A stretch of 27,009 nucleotides of DNA from Bacteroidales bacterium (GTDB taxonomy: Bacteria; Bacteroidota; Bacteroidia; Bacteroidales; Tenuifilaceae), in the NCBI GenBank assembly GCA_003531155.1, contig DQHR01000085.1, positions 20,095 through 47,103 of the forward strand, given 5' to 3'. Below, piece after piece: positions 8,557 to 16,307 of the stretch. The position numbers and the translations under genes were made by a program. Under the pieces are notes generated by a model. It was given only the letters and a program-made list of their open reading frames with translations, had not been told where the DNA came from and made no database searches. Numbering within the stretch: position 1 is the stretch's first letter; each line of letters starts with the position of its first letter.

Positions 8557-9378
8557 ATGATAGTATTTCCAAATGCAAAGATTAACATTGGGTTAAATAT
8601 CGTTTCTCGCCGCGAAGATGGTTTTCACAATATCGAAACCGTTTTTTATCCTGTAAAAAGTTTATGCGATATTCTTGAAATTATACCTATGCCTGAACAG
8701 CATAATGCTGTAACCTTCAATCAGACAGGGTTAATCATCAATGAACCTGATGAAAATAATCTTTGTGTAAAGGCTTATCATTTACTAAGGTCTCAAACTG
8801 AACTGCCCCCTGTTACAATACATCTTCATAAACAAATTCCATTCGGTGCAGGACTCGGAGGAGGATCTTCTGATGGAGCTCATACATTGATTTCGTTAAA
8901 TGCATTATCACCAAAACCTTTACCTAAGGATAAACTTCTAGAATTAGCTTTGCAACTCGGTAGCGATTGTCCTTTTTTCATCTATAATTCTCCTTGTTTT
9001 GCCACAGGGAGAGGTGAATTGTTGCTCCCAATTCAATTAGATTTATCGGGGCTATACATTCTTCTTGTTAATCCAGGGTTACATGTAAATACGGGAAAAG
9101 CATACTCCTTATCAAATCCCAAAACATCTGAAAAGAGTCTTGATTTACTTATCAGATACAATCGAAATGAATGGAGGAATTTAATTTTTAATGATTTCGA
9201 AGAAGTCGTTTTTGAAATTCACCATGAAATTGCTGCAATCAAAGATAACCTCTACAAAATGGGTGCGGTTTATGCGTCAATGTCTGGAAGCGGTTCTACG
9301 GTTTTTGGCATATTTACCGAAAAAATAAATTATGAGTTATTCTTTTCTAACTATTTCACATTTTACCAGAGAATTTAA
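8557..9378 (+). CDS. ispE: 4-diphosphocytidyl-2-C-methyl-D-erythritol kinase
   Basis: GHMP-family kinase of the MEP (non-mevalonate) isoprenoid pathway. It phosphorylates the 2-hydroxyl of CDP-methylerythritol with ATP in the cytoplasm. The substrate-binding N-terminus FPNAKINIGLNI has the conserved lysine (K8). The ATP-binding glycine-rich loop PFGAGLGGGSSDG is at residues 95-107, the catalytic aspartate D137 sits in GSDCPFF, and the third GHMP motif is SMSGSGSTVFGIF near the C-terminus. The 273 residues are in the usual range. The gene stands alone, transcribed toward the minus-strand biotin-carrier gene, and ends 2 bp before a shared bidirectional terminator. Confidence 0.96.
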   Translation: MIVFPNAKINIGLNIVSRREDGFHNIETVFYPVKSLCDILEIIPMPEQHNAVTFNQTGLIINEPDENNLCVKAYHLLRSQTELPPVTIHLHKQIPFGAGLGGGSSDGAHTLISLNALSPKPLPKDKLLELALQLGSDCPFFIYNSPCFATGRGELLLPIQLDLSGLYILLVNPGLHVNTGKAYSLSNPKTSEKSLDLLIRYNRNEWRNLIFNDFEEVVFEIHHEIAAIKDNLYKMGAVYASMSGSGSTVFGIFTEKINYELFFSNYFTFYQRI

Positions 9379-9380
9379 AT

Positions 9381-9406
9381 AAAAAAGGGACTAACGTCCC
9401 TTTTTT
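9381..9406. terminator. Bidirectional intrinsic terminator between ispE and the biotin-carrier gene
   Basis: AAAAAAGGGAC (9381-9391) pairs with GTCCCTTTTTT (9396-9406) around the loop TAAC. The flanking A and T runs give a U tract on either strand, so it can end ispE transcripts and those of the converging minus-strand operon. Confidence 0.9.
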
Positions 9407-9420
9407 ATTTAGTGAGAATC

Positions 9421-9443
9421 GATAGTTTTATTCTAAAACTATC
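9421..9443. repeat. Perfect 10-bp inverted repeat over the biotin-carrier stop codon
   Basis: GATAGTTTTA (9421-9430) and TAAAACTATC (9434-9443) are exact reverse complements separated by TTC. The hairpin covers the last codons and the stop codon of the biotin-carrier gene (stop at 9428-9430) and stands 14 bp from the terminator. It may protect the mRNA 3' end or assist termination. Confidence 0.7.
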
Positions 9444-9661
9444 ATTACAAATCCTTTTTGTACTCTATCGTTAGGTTTAACGTTAACTTCTTTTACAATT
9501 GAATTAATCGGAGCAAGGATCCTGTTATGCATTTTCATTGCATCCAGAATAACAAGTATTTCGCCCTGATTAACCGGCTGTCCAACCTTAACTTTAACAT
9601 CAATGATTGTTCCAGGAATAAAAGCGGTTAACTGTTTTTTATCTAGTCTACTTAATGACAT
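9428..9661 (-). CDS. Minimal biotin carboxyl carrier protein (biotinyl domain only)
   Basis: Swinging-arm subunit that carries CO2 on biotin for a biotin-dependent carboxylase or decarboxylase. The 77 residues contain essentially just the biotinyl/lipoyl beta-barrel. The biotinylated lysine is K43 in DAMKMHN, where the AMKM tetrad marks biotin rather than lipoate. The Pro/Ala-rich linker and extra N-terminal segment usual in BCCP or methylmalonyl-CoA decarboxylase gamma subunits are absent. The frame meets a stop 13 codons upstream of the ATG with no other good start, so this short form is real as sequenced. It follows the carboxyltransferase gene by 64 bp on the same strand and is very probably its partner. 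Confidence 0.88.
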   Translation of the reverse strand: MSLSRLDKKQLTAFIPGTIIDVKVKVGQPVNQGEILVILDAMKMHNRILAPINSIVKEVNVKPNDRVQKGFVMIVLE

Positions 9662-9725
9662 ATTGCAATTTGGTTTAGAAGATTCGTATATTATTTTTCA
9701 CATTACTTTAACCACTCATTAAATT

Positions 9726-11270
9726 CTAGAATGGAGGAATTCCATGTTTTTTAGTTGGGCGGTCTGCAATTTTAGTGCTCGAAACCTCTAATGCATGAAG
9801 AAGCAGTTTACGGGTTTCCTTAGGTTCAATCACGGTATCGATATAACCTTTAGAAGCAGCAACATATGGGTTTGCAAACTTCTCTTTATATTCTTCAACC
9901 TTCTTACGACGCATTTCCTCTGGGTTTGCAGCTTCAGTTATTTCCTTGCGGAAAATAATATTAGCAGCACCTTCGGGTCCCATAACAGCAATTTCGGCTC
10001 CTGGCCATGCAAATACAAAATCTGCACGTAGGTGGCGAGAACTCATCGCAATATAACCACCACCATAAGCTTTACGAAGAATAACGGTCATTTTAGGAAC
10101 AGAAGCTTCACTATAAGCATATAGTAGTTTTGCACCATGACGAATAACCCCTGCATGCTCCTGATCAATACCAGGAAGATAACCAGGAAGGTCCACAAGA
10201 GTACAAAGTGGAATATTAAATGCATCGCAGTAACGAATAAAGCGAGCAGCCTTATCAGAACTGTCAACATCTAATACACCAGCCATTACAAGTGGTTGGT
10301 TAGCAACAAAACCTACTGTTTCGCCGTTCAAGCGACCAAAACCGATAACAATATTGGCAGCCCATAACTCCTGAATTTCGAAAAAATCAGAATCATCAGC
10401 CAAGGCTTTAATAACATCGCGAACGTCGTATGGTTGTTTCGGATCGTTTGGTACGATATTATTAATATTGAACTCAGGCTTAGGTTCTTTAGGTTCGAAC
10501 CTACGAGCTTTGCGAGAGTTGTTCCACGGGATGAAGGTTATAAGCTTTTTAATCTGCTCAAAACACTCGATCTCACTTTCGGCATAAAAATGAGCATTAC
10601 CAGTTATAGCAGCATGAACCATCGCTCCACCAAGGTCATCCTGAGAAATCTCTTCACCCAGAACTGATTTGATAACCTCTGGTCCAGTGATAAACATCTT
10701 CGAAATTTTATCGACAACGAAAACGAAATCGGTTAGCGCAGGGGAATAAACCGCTCCACCAGCACAAGGGCCAAGAATTACTGATAATTGAGGTATAATA
10801 CCACTCGAAAGGGTATTTCGCCAAAAAATTTCTCCGTAACCAGCCAATGAGTTAACGCCCTCTTGAATACGAGCCCCCCCAGAATCGTTGATACCAATTA
10901 GTGGAATTCTCATTCTTAGAGCATAGTCCATGATTTTAGTGATTTTTCGGGCATGCATGCTACCCAAAGAACCTCCTGCTACAGTAAAATCCTGAGCAAA
11001 AACGGCAACTGGAGCTCCGAAAACTGTTCCGGTACCAATAATTACTCCGTCCCCGTGGAGTATTTTACCATCCATACCGAAATCGCGCGCATCGTGCTCA
11101 ACAAAAAGATCGTATTCATGAAATGAATCTTCATCTAACAGGGCTAAAACTCGCTCGCGAGCAGTAAGCTTTCCCATAGCAACTTGCTTCGCAATGGCTT
11201 GTTCTCCCCCTCCCTGTAGAACCTCTTCTTTACGTTTTTGTAGTTCTTCAATTTTGCTTTTTAAAGGCAT
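9726..11270 (-). CDS. Acyl-CoA carboxyltransferase (propionyl-CoA carboxylase beta / methylmalonyl-CoA decarboxylase alpha type)
   Basis: Carboxyltransferase subunit that moves a carboxyl group between biotin and an acyl-CoA, most likely propionyl/methylmalonyl-CoA. It has two crotonase-like halves. The N-half carries VAGGSLGSMHARK (about 98-109), NDSGGARIQEG (128-138) and GPCAGGAVYSPALTDF. The C-half carries LVDLPGYLPG, RKAYGGGYIAMSS and FAWPGAEIAVMGPEGA. The C-terminus RPTKKHGIPPF is the conserved family ending, and 514 residues is full length. Sequence alone does not separate PccB from MmdA. The neighbour is a minimal biotin carrier. No biotin carboxylase (AccC/PccA) or sodium-pump subunits (OadG, MmdB) are present, so the rest of the complex must be encoded elsewhere. 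Confidence 0.93.
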   Translation of the reverse strand: MPLKSKIEELQKRKEEVLQGGGEQAIAKQVAMGKLTARERVLALLDEDSFHEYDLFVEHDARDFGMDGKILHGDGVIIGTGTVFGAPVAVFAQDFTVAGGSLGSMHARKITKIMDYALRMRIPLIGINDSGGARIQEGVNSLAGYGEIFWRNTLSSGIIPQLSVILGPCAGGAVYSPALTDFVFVVDKISKMFITGPEVIKSVLGEEISQDDLGGAMVHAAITGNAHFYAESEIECFEQIKKLITFIPWNNSRKARRFEPKEPKPEFNINNIVPNDPKQPYDVRDVIKALADDSDFFEIQELWAANIVIGFGRLNGETVGFVANQPLVMAGVLDVDSSDKAARFIRYCDAFNIPLCTLVDLPGYLPGIDQEHAGVIRHGAKLLYAYSEASVPKMTVILRKAYGGGYIAMSSRHLRADFVFAWPGAEIAVMGPEGAANIIFRKEITEAANPEEMRRKKVEEYKEKFANPYVAASKGYIDTVIEPKETRKLLLHALEVSSTKIADRPTKKHGIPPF

Positions 11271-11345
11271 ATTATTCTCTGTTAGTTAATAATAGCTTAC
11301 CGATAAAAAATAGCAACGGTAAATTAGACTGCAACATTACAAAAA

Positions 11346-11353
11346 CAAAGCTA
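11346..11353 (-). promoter_or_regulatory. Possible -7 promoter box for the carboxyltransferase operon
   Basis: The minus strand reads TAGCTTTG, an exact TAnnTTTG match, but 75 nt before the start codon and without a clear -33 element. Confidence 0.35.
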
Positions 11354-11456
11354 GATAAGAAAAAATAAAGGCATTAATTTACGATTTCAGAATATATGGA
11401 AATGAATTACAATTAGTTATAAAACCAAACAGGTGTTTAATCTATATTTAGAATTT

Positions 11457-12554
11457 TTACTTTGGAGCCATTCGATATAAACCTATAGCAACAAAAGCAT
11501 AAATAACATTAGGAATCCAAACGGCAATGAAAGGAGATAGAAGTCCTCCTATTGCAAACATAGTTGTAAAGCGCATGAAAAGGATATATGTAAAAGCAAT
11601 TCCAAGTCCTGTACCAATATGTAATCCTATTCCTCCACGTACTTTTCGTGACGACAATGATACTCCAATCAGCGTAAGAATAAATGTTGAGAAAGGATAA
11701 GCTAATCGGCTATATTTTTCAACTAAAAGGGTATCGACATTATCGGATCCTTGCAATTTCTGCTGATCAATAAACTCATTGAGTTGGAAAAGATTTAGGG
11801 TCTCAATTAACAAATCGGTTCGATGAGAAAAATCTTTAGGTGACAAATAAACCGTTGTATCTAACTTCTTACCCGAGATTATCTGCTGCCCTTCTGCGGT
11901 ATAGTTCCTAATATAGTAATTTTCAACAGTCCATTTATTTTTAGTAGAATCCCACTTAGCATAATCAGACATAAGTTTCGATTGCAATTTGCTATTTACA
12001 AAATGCTCTATTGAGAATTTGTTGGCTGACTGATTAAATGAGTTATATGTTTCCATATAAACAAATATACCTGGGCGAACCTGCTTATGAATGTTCCGTT
12101 CGCTATACCTATAAGGTCTACGAATATATGTGTTCTCAAAATCTAACCTAATTTTATTTGCAGGAGGAATTATAAAACTTGTTAAAAAGAATGATAGTAC
12201 TGCAATAATAGCTGCCGAAACAAAGTAAGGATACATCAAACGTTTAAAACTAACACCACTGCTGAGAATTGCTATTATCTCCGTGTTATAGGCCATTTTT
12301 GATGTAAAAAAGATTACTGCAATAAATGTAAAAAGCGAACTAAATAAGTTTGTAAAGTATGGGATAAAATTGAGGTAATAGTTGAAAACGATTGCTGAAA
12401 GAGAAGGTTTTTTCTCCATGAAATCGTCCAACTTCTCAGATAGATCAAAAATAACCGCAATCCCCACAATTAAAATAATTGCGAAAAAGTAGGTTCCGAT
12501 GAACTTACGAATTATATAAAAGTCGATTTTCTTTAATTTCAACTTCTCAATCAT
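11457..12554 (-). CDS. LptF/LptG-family (YjgP/YjgQ) permease
   Basis: Inner-membrane permease of the LPS-transport family, which with LptB extracts lipopolysaccharide toward the outer membrane. Three hydrophobic segments lie in the first third (about 14-38, 50-73, 100-125) and three near the C-terminus (about 285-305, 312-332, 335-360). Between them is a periplasmic beta-rich domain, the layout of this family, and 365 residues is typical. It resembles LptG more than LptF by neighbourhood only, so I leave the symbol empty. Its ATG overlaps the tgt stop by 4 bp (ATGA at 12551-12554), indicating translational coupling in a tgt-first operon. Confidence 0.92.
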   Translation of the reverse strand: MIEKLKLKKIDFYIIRKFIGTYFFAIILIVGIAVIFDLSEKLDDFMEKKPSLSAIVFNYYLNFIPYFTNLFSSLFTFIAVIFFTSKMAYNTEIIAILSSGVSFKRLMYPYFVSAAIIAVLSFFLTSFIIPPANKIRLDFENTYIRRPYRYSERNIHKQVRPGIFVYMETYNSFNQSANKFSIEHFVNSKLQSKLMSDYAKWDSTKNKWTVENYYIRNYTAEGQQIISGKKLDTTVYLSPKDFSHRTDLLIETLNLFQLNEFIDQQKLQGSDNVDTLLVEKYSRLAYPFSTFILTLIGVSLSSRKVRGGIGLHIGTGLGIAFTYILFMRFTTMFAIGGLLSPFIAVWIPNVIYAFVAIGLYRMAPK

Positions 12555-13681
12555 AGTCTATTTGATAATTTTTTAACCATTATATTCTTCCATTGCAAAA
12601 AATCGTCTAGCAAAATATGCTTACGTGCCTCAGCAACAAGCCAAAGGTAAAATCCAAGATTATGAATACTGGCAATTTGAGGTCCAAGCATTTCAGCCGA
12701 TATAAAAAGATGACGAAGATACGCTTTTGAATATCTTTTATCAACAAAAGTTAGACCATTAGGATCAATTGGCGAAAAATCATCCTTCCACCTAACGTTT
12801 CGAATATTAATAATTCCCTCGCTGGTAAAAAGCATACCATTCCTACCATTTCGAGTAGGCATTACGCAGTCAAACATATCAACTCCTAAGGCAATATTTT
12901 CGAGGATGTTTTCGGGAGTACCAACACCCATCAAATACCGAGGCTTGTCCTTTGGAAGAATTTCGTTAACAACCGATACCATTTCATACATCACCTCGGC
13001 AGGTTCTCCAACAGAGAGACCACCAATAGCATTGCCCTCGCTTGGCAACTTAGCAATATGCTCTGCAGCTTTACGGCGTAAATCAGAGTAAACACATCCC
13101 TGAACAATAGGAAAAAGGGTTTGATTATACCCATACTTAGGTTCAGTTTCGTTAAAACGTTTTAAACAACGTTCAAGCCAGTGTTGAGTGAGATCTAACG
13201 ATTTTTTTGCATAGTCATACTCCGCAGTTCCCGGGGGGCACTCATCAAATGCCATTATAATATCTGCACCGATTATACGCTGAATATCCACAGCGTATTC
13301 AGGTGTAAACATATGCTTCGAACCATCTATATGCGAACGGAACGAAGCTCCCTCGCGAGTAAGTTTTCTATTTTCGGCTAACGAAAAAACTTGATATCCT
13401 CCACTATCAGTAAGGATTGGCCTATCCCAACTCGAAAATTTATGTAATCCTCCTGCAGCCTCTAAAACTTCTAATCCTGGACGTAAATATAGGTGATAAG
13501 TGTTTCCAAGAATAATCTGTGCATTAACCTCATTCTCCAAATCCTGATGGCTAACCCCTTTTACACTTCCAACCGTACCAACAGGCATGAATATTGGCGT
13601 AGAAATTTCGCCATGATCCGTAACTATTTTTCCCGCACGTGCTTTGCTCGATTTATCGGTATGCTCTAATATAAAATCCAT
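12551..13681 (-). CDS. tgt: tRNA-guanine (queuine/preQ1) transglycosylase, zinc ligands absent
   Basis: Exchanges guanine for preQ1 at position 34 of tRNAs with GUN anticodons, the key step to queuosine. The TIM-barrel motifs are present: catalytic-region DSGGYQVFSLA, GGLSVGEP, and the nucleophile-region FDCVMPTRNGRNG. The usual C-terminal zinc site Cys-x-Cys-x2-Cys...His is not: where the family has DPxCxCxxC, this protein has DPNGLTFVD, so the three cysteines correspond to G309, T311 and D314, while the histidine is kept as H340 in SIHNL. Length (376) and the remaining motifs are normal, so it is probably active without zinc. I recall similar losses in other Bacteroidota TGTs but cannot check that here. 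It is the first gene of the operon with the lptG-like gene. Confidence 0.95.
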   Translation of the reverse strand: MDFILEHTDKSSKARAGKIVTDHGEISTPIFMPVGTVGSVKGVSHQDLENEVNAQIILGNTYHLYLRPGLEVLEAAGGLHKFSSWDRPILTDSGGYQVFSLAENRKLTREGASFRSHIDGSKHMFTPEYAVDIQRIIGADIIMAFDECPPGTAEYDYAKKSLDLTQHWLERCLKRFNETEPKYGYNQTLFPIVQGCVYSDLRRKAAEHIAKLPSEGNAIGGLSVGEPAEVMYEMVSVVNEILPKDKPRYLMGVGTPENILENIALGVDMFDCVMPTRNGRNGMLFTSEGIINIRNVRWKDDFSPIDPNGLTFVDKRYSKAYLRHLFISAEMLGPQIASIHNLGFYLWLVAEARKHILLDDFLQWKNIMVKKLSNRL

Positions 13682-13700
13682 TAACCCAATTTTTCGATGA

Positions 13701-13708
13701 CAAAGATA
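13701..13708 (-). promoter_or_regulatory. Likely -7 promoter box for tgt-lptG
   Basis: The minus strand reads TATCTTTG, an exact TAnnTTTG match, 19 nt before the tgt ATG and inside the 53-bp divergent gap. The predicted leader is very short. Confidence 0.55.
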
Positions 13709-13734
13709 ACTAAAATCATTATCGAAAATAATTT

Positions 13735-14949
13735 ATGCTTTTGCTACCATATTGTTTAACACAAAAATGTTTAATATCATTGTCTACCCTAAAATTTCTC
13801 TTTACCGTGAAAGAAATAGTTTCAAATTCAACTGTTTACGAACTAGCATTAGCATCTGTTTTAATCGTTGCCCTCTTAGTTCAGCTGTATTACTATTTAG
13901 TACCTTACTTAAAGGTTGCCATATATAAAAAATCAATTTCTAATAAATCACTTGAAAGCATTCCAATATCGGTAATTATTTGCGCTCGTGATGAGGAAGA
14001 AAATCTTGAAAAATTCTTACCTCAAATTCTTGAGCAAGACTATCTAAATTTTGAGGTTATCGTTGTAAACGATTGTTCATCGGACAACAGCCAGTATGTA
14101 TTAGATAGGCTTGTGGCAAAATACCCAAAACTCAGAGTTACAACCATTAAAGAGGATGAAAAATTTTCACATAGTAAGAAGCTAGCGTTAACAGTTGGTA
14201 TCAAAGGAGCAAAAAATGAGTGGCTCGTGCTAACTGATGCTGACTGTAAGCCAGAGGGGAAAGATTGGCTTGCTTCAATTTCAACAAACTTCTCTGGCAA
14301 TACTGAGGTGATTTTAGGTTATGGCGGATTCTTTAGCGAAAAAGGTTTCTTAAATAAACTTATTCGTTTTGACGGTTTATTCATTGCCATGCAGTACCTT
14401 GGATTTGCCCTTGCAGGCAAACCATATATGGGCGTTGGAAGGAATTTAGCTTATAAAAAAGATACGTTCTTTAACAATAAAGGGTTTGCATCTCACTCGC
14501 ACATATACTCTGGCGATGACGATTTATTTATTAACGAGGTTGCTAAAAAATCAAACACAAAAGTTGAATTGCAAAGTAACTCGTTTACACGAACACTCGC
14601 AGAAAACACCTATAAGAAATGGGAAAATCAAAAAAGACGACACATATCGACCTCGAATAGATATAGATTTTCAACTAAGATAATCCTTGTAGGAGAAGTA
14701 TTATCAAGAGTACTTTTTTTCGGAGCAGCCATTGCACTCATAGTATTGCAATATTATCCATGGGTAATAGCTGGAACCATCTTATTTCGCTTGATTATTC
14801 AACTATCCATAATAAAAGGGGTAATGAATCGTTTGAGTGAAAAGAAATTATTGCTACTTTCGCCATTATACGATTTTTATTCGCTGTTTTTTTATGGAAG
14901 AATATGGTTGTTAAATATAATTAACCCTCGAAAGGCGACATGGAGATAA
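13735..14949 (+). CDS. Family 2 glycosyltransferase, membrane-associated
   Basis: Transfers a sugar from a nucleotide donor, probably to a lipid or polysaccharide precursor at the inner membrane. The acceptor is unknown. A membrane segment lies near residues 35-58. The GT-A domain follows: ISVIICARDEEENLEKFLPQ near 78, VIVVNDCSSDN near 109, the metal-binding DAD at 168-170, GDDD at 260-263 as the probable catalytic acidic site, and QKRRH (299-303) in place of the processive QxxRW motif. Two more hydrophobic segments occupy about 320-365. The ATG at 13735 is uncertain. A GTG at 13807 (V25) would give 380 residues beginning MKEIVSNSTV, and TATCATTG at 13775-13782, one mismatch from the -7 consensus, fits that shorter start. 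Its end overlaps the sigma-factor gene by 10 bp. Confidence 0.88.
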   Translation: MLLLPYCLTQKCLISLSTLKFLFTVKEIVSNSTVYELALASVLIVALLVQLYYYLVPYLKVAIYKKSISNKSLESIPISVIICARDEEENLEKFLPQILEQDYLNFEVIVVNDCSSDNSQYVLDRLVAKYPKLRVTTIKEDEKFSHSKKLALTVGIKGAKNEWLVLTDADCKPEGKDWLASISTNFSGNTEVILGYGGFFSEKGFLNKLIRFDGLFIAMQYLGFALAGKPYMGVGRNLAYKKDTFFNNKGFASHSHIYSGDDDLFINEVAKKSNTKVELQSNSFTRTLAENTYKKWENQKRRHISTSNRYRFSTKIILVGEVLSRVLFFGAAIALIVLQYYPWVIAGTILFRLIIQLSIIKGVMNRLSEKKLLLLSPLYDFYSLFFYGRIWLLNIINPRKATWR

Positions 14950-15548
14950 GCCCTAATCTATCGGAAAAGGCGAAGCATGATTTGGTATTGGTTGAACAAG
15001 CTATTGCTGGCGACCAAAAATCATATGCTGAGTTGTTGGATAGGTATAAGGATGCTATTTACTTCATGCTGCTTAAAATGGTTAACAACAAGAGTGATGC
15101 AGAGGATTTAACCATTGAAGCTTTTGGAAAAGCTTTTAAAAACATTCATCAGTATACCCCTAATTACGCCTTTAGCACTTGGCTTTTCAAAATTGCCACC
15201 AACAATTGTATCGATTTTATTCGCAAAAAGAAAGCAAACCTAGTTTCCATCGATCAAACTGCAGAGGATTCTGAAGGTCCTATCGTTTCCCCTACAGCAC
15301 ATTTACAGTCGAGTAATCTCGATCCCGAAGAGCAGCTAATTAAGGAGCAAAGTATTAAACTAATCCAAGAAGTTGTTGGTACTTTAAAACCTAGATATCG
15401 TAAACTTATAGAACTCAGGTATTTCCGCGAATTTTCGTACGAAGAGATTGCTGAAGAACTTAATTTACCCATTGGTACGGTAAAGGCACAACTTTTTAGA
15501 GCTCGCGAACTCCTTTTCAATATCTTAAAGAATAGTCCTCATCAGTAA
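14940..15548 (+). CDS. ECF-type (sigma-70 family) RNA polymerase sigma factor
   Basis: Alternative sigma factor of 202 residues. Region 2 is at about 25-95, with YAELLDRYKDAIYFMLLKM, DAEDLTIEAFGKAF and FSTWLFKIATNNCIDFIRKK, which covers core binding and -10 recognition. A variable linker of about 40 residues follows, then region 4 at about 140-195 with ELRYFREFSYEEIAEELN and the recognition helix IGTVKAQLFRARELL. No anti-sigma gene lies next to it, so its control is not visible here. Its ATG overlaps the end of the glycosyltransferase gene by 10 bp, implying co-transcription and possible coupling. rsmG follows after about 60 bp. Confidence 0.95.
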   Translation: MEISPNLSEKAKHDLVLVEQAIAGDQKSYAELLDRYKDAIYFMLLKMVNNKSDAEDLTIEAFGKAFKNIHQYTPNYAFSTWLFKIATNNCIDFIRKKKANLVSIDQTAEDSEGPIVSPTAHLQSSNLDPEEQLIKEQSIKLIQEVVGTLKPRYRKLIELRYFREFSYEEIAEELNLPIGTVKAQLFRARELLFNILKNSPHQ

Positions 15549-15562
15549 GTTTTTTTTAGACA

Positions 15563-15593
15563 TCAGAATTCAGATGTCAGACTTCAGATCAGA
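15563..15593 (+). repeat. Short tandem TCAGA repeat before rsmG
   Basis: TCAGA occurs five times, starting at 15563, 15570, 15577, 15584 and 15589. The first four are spaced exactly 7 bp apart as TCAGAnn units, and the last follows at 5 bp. The block also contains GACATC (15559-15564) and GATGTC (15573-15578) as an inverted pair. It lies 16 bp before the rsmG start codon. Confidence 0.75.
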
Positions 15594-15609
15594 TTTATAA
15601 GTATCTCCA

Positions 15610-16230
15610 ATGGATAGAATTACAAAATATTTCCCAGAATTAAGTAGCAATCAACGTAAACAACTTTCGGAACTTGATTCTCTATATAGAGAATGGAACT
15701 CTCGAATAAATGTTGTTTCGCGAAAGGATATCGATAATATTCTTTTACATCATGTTTTACATTCGCTATCAATAGCAAAAGTGGTTTCCTTCGCAAAAGG
15801 AACAAAAATCCTCGATGTTGGCACTGGCGGAGGGTTTCCAGGTATCCCTTTGGCTATAGTTTTCCCTTTATGTAATTTCACTTTGGTTGATTCAATTGGC
15901 AAAAAAATAACTGTTGCCGATGGTGTGGCTCAATCTACGGGTCTTACTAATGTAAATGCAATAAAATCTAGAGCAGAAGAACTTGAAGGGGAGTTCGATT
16001 TTGTTATAACTCGAGCAGTTGCCCCCCTACCAACCATTAATAGTTGGGTTCAAAAAAAAATTAAACATGGTGGATTCAACCATTTACCCAATGGAATAAT
16101 TGCTCTAAAAGGTGGAGATCTAAAAGAGGAACTCGCTCCCTTTGGGAAAAGAATTACTAAATGGTCGATCAGCTCGTTCTTCGAGGAAGAGTATTTTCAA
16201 GAAAAATCAATAATCTTTTTGGAGAGGTAA
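15610..16230 (+). CDS. rsmG: 16S rRNA (guanine-527-N7) methyltransferase
   Basis: Methylates N7 of G527 in 16S rRNA using S-adenosylmethionine. The Rossmann-fold SAM-binding motif ILDVGTGGGFPGIPLAI lies at about 67-83. Next come TLVDSIGKKITVADGVA, which contacts the cofactor, and DFVITRAVAPLPTINSWV, the family's RAVA segment. The N-terminus ELDSLYREWNSRINVVSRKDIDNILLHH is typical of RsmG. The 206 residues are full length. It follows the sigma-factor gene on the same strand, separated by a short repeat block. Confidence 0.95.
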   Translation: MDRITKYFPELSSNQRKQLSELDSLYREWNSRINVVSRKDIDNILLHHVLHSLSIAKVVSFAKGTKILDVGTGGGFPGIPLAIVFPLCNFTLVDSIGKKITVADGVAQSTGLTNVNAIKSRAEELEGEFDFVITRAVAPLPTINSWVQKKIKHGGFNHLPNGIIALKGGDLKEELAPFGKRITKWSISSFFEEEYFQEKSIIFLER

Positions 16231-16307
16231 TGTGGTGATACACTTGCAATATGAATATTTATAAACAGCATAATAATTTAACATCCAAATATTTTTATTC
16301 GATTCTT

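Noticed and set aside
9795..10667. Open frames on both strands inside the carboxyltransferase gene
   Set aside because: They lie wholly within a strongly supported gene with all its motifs, and their translations show no family motifs.
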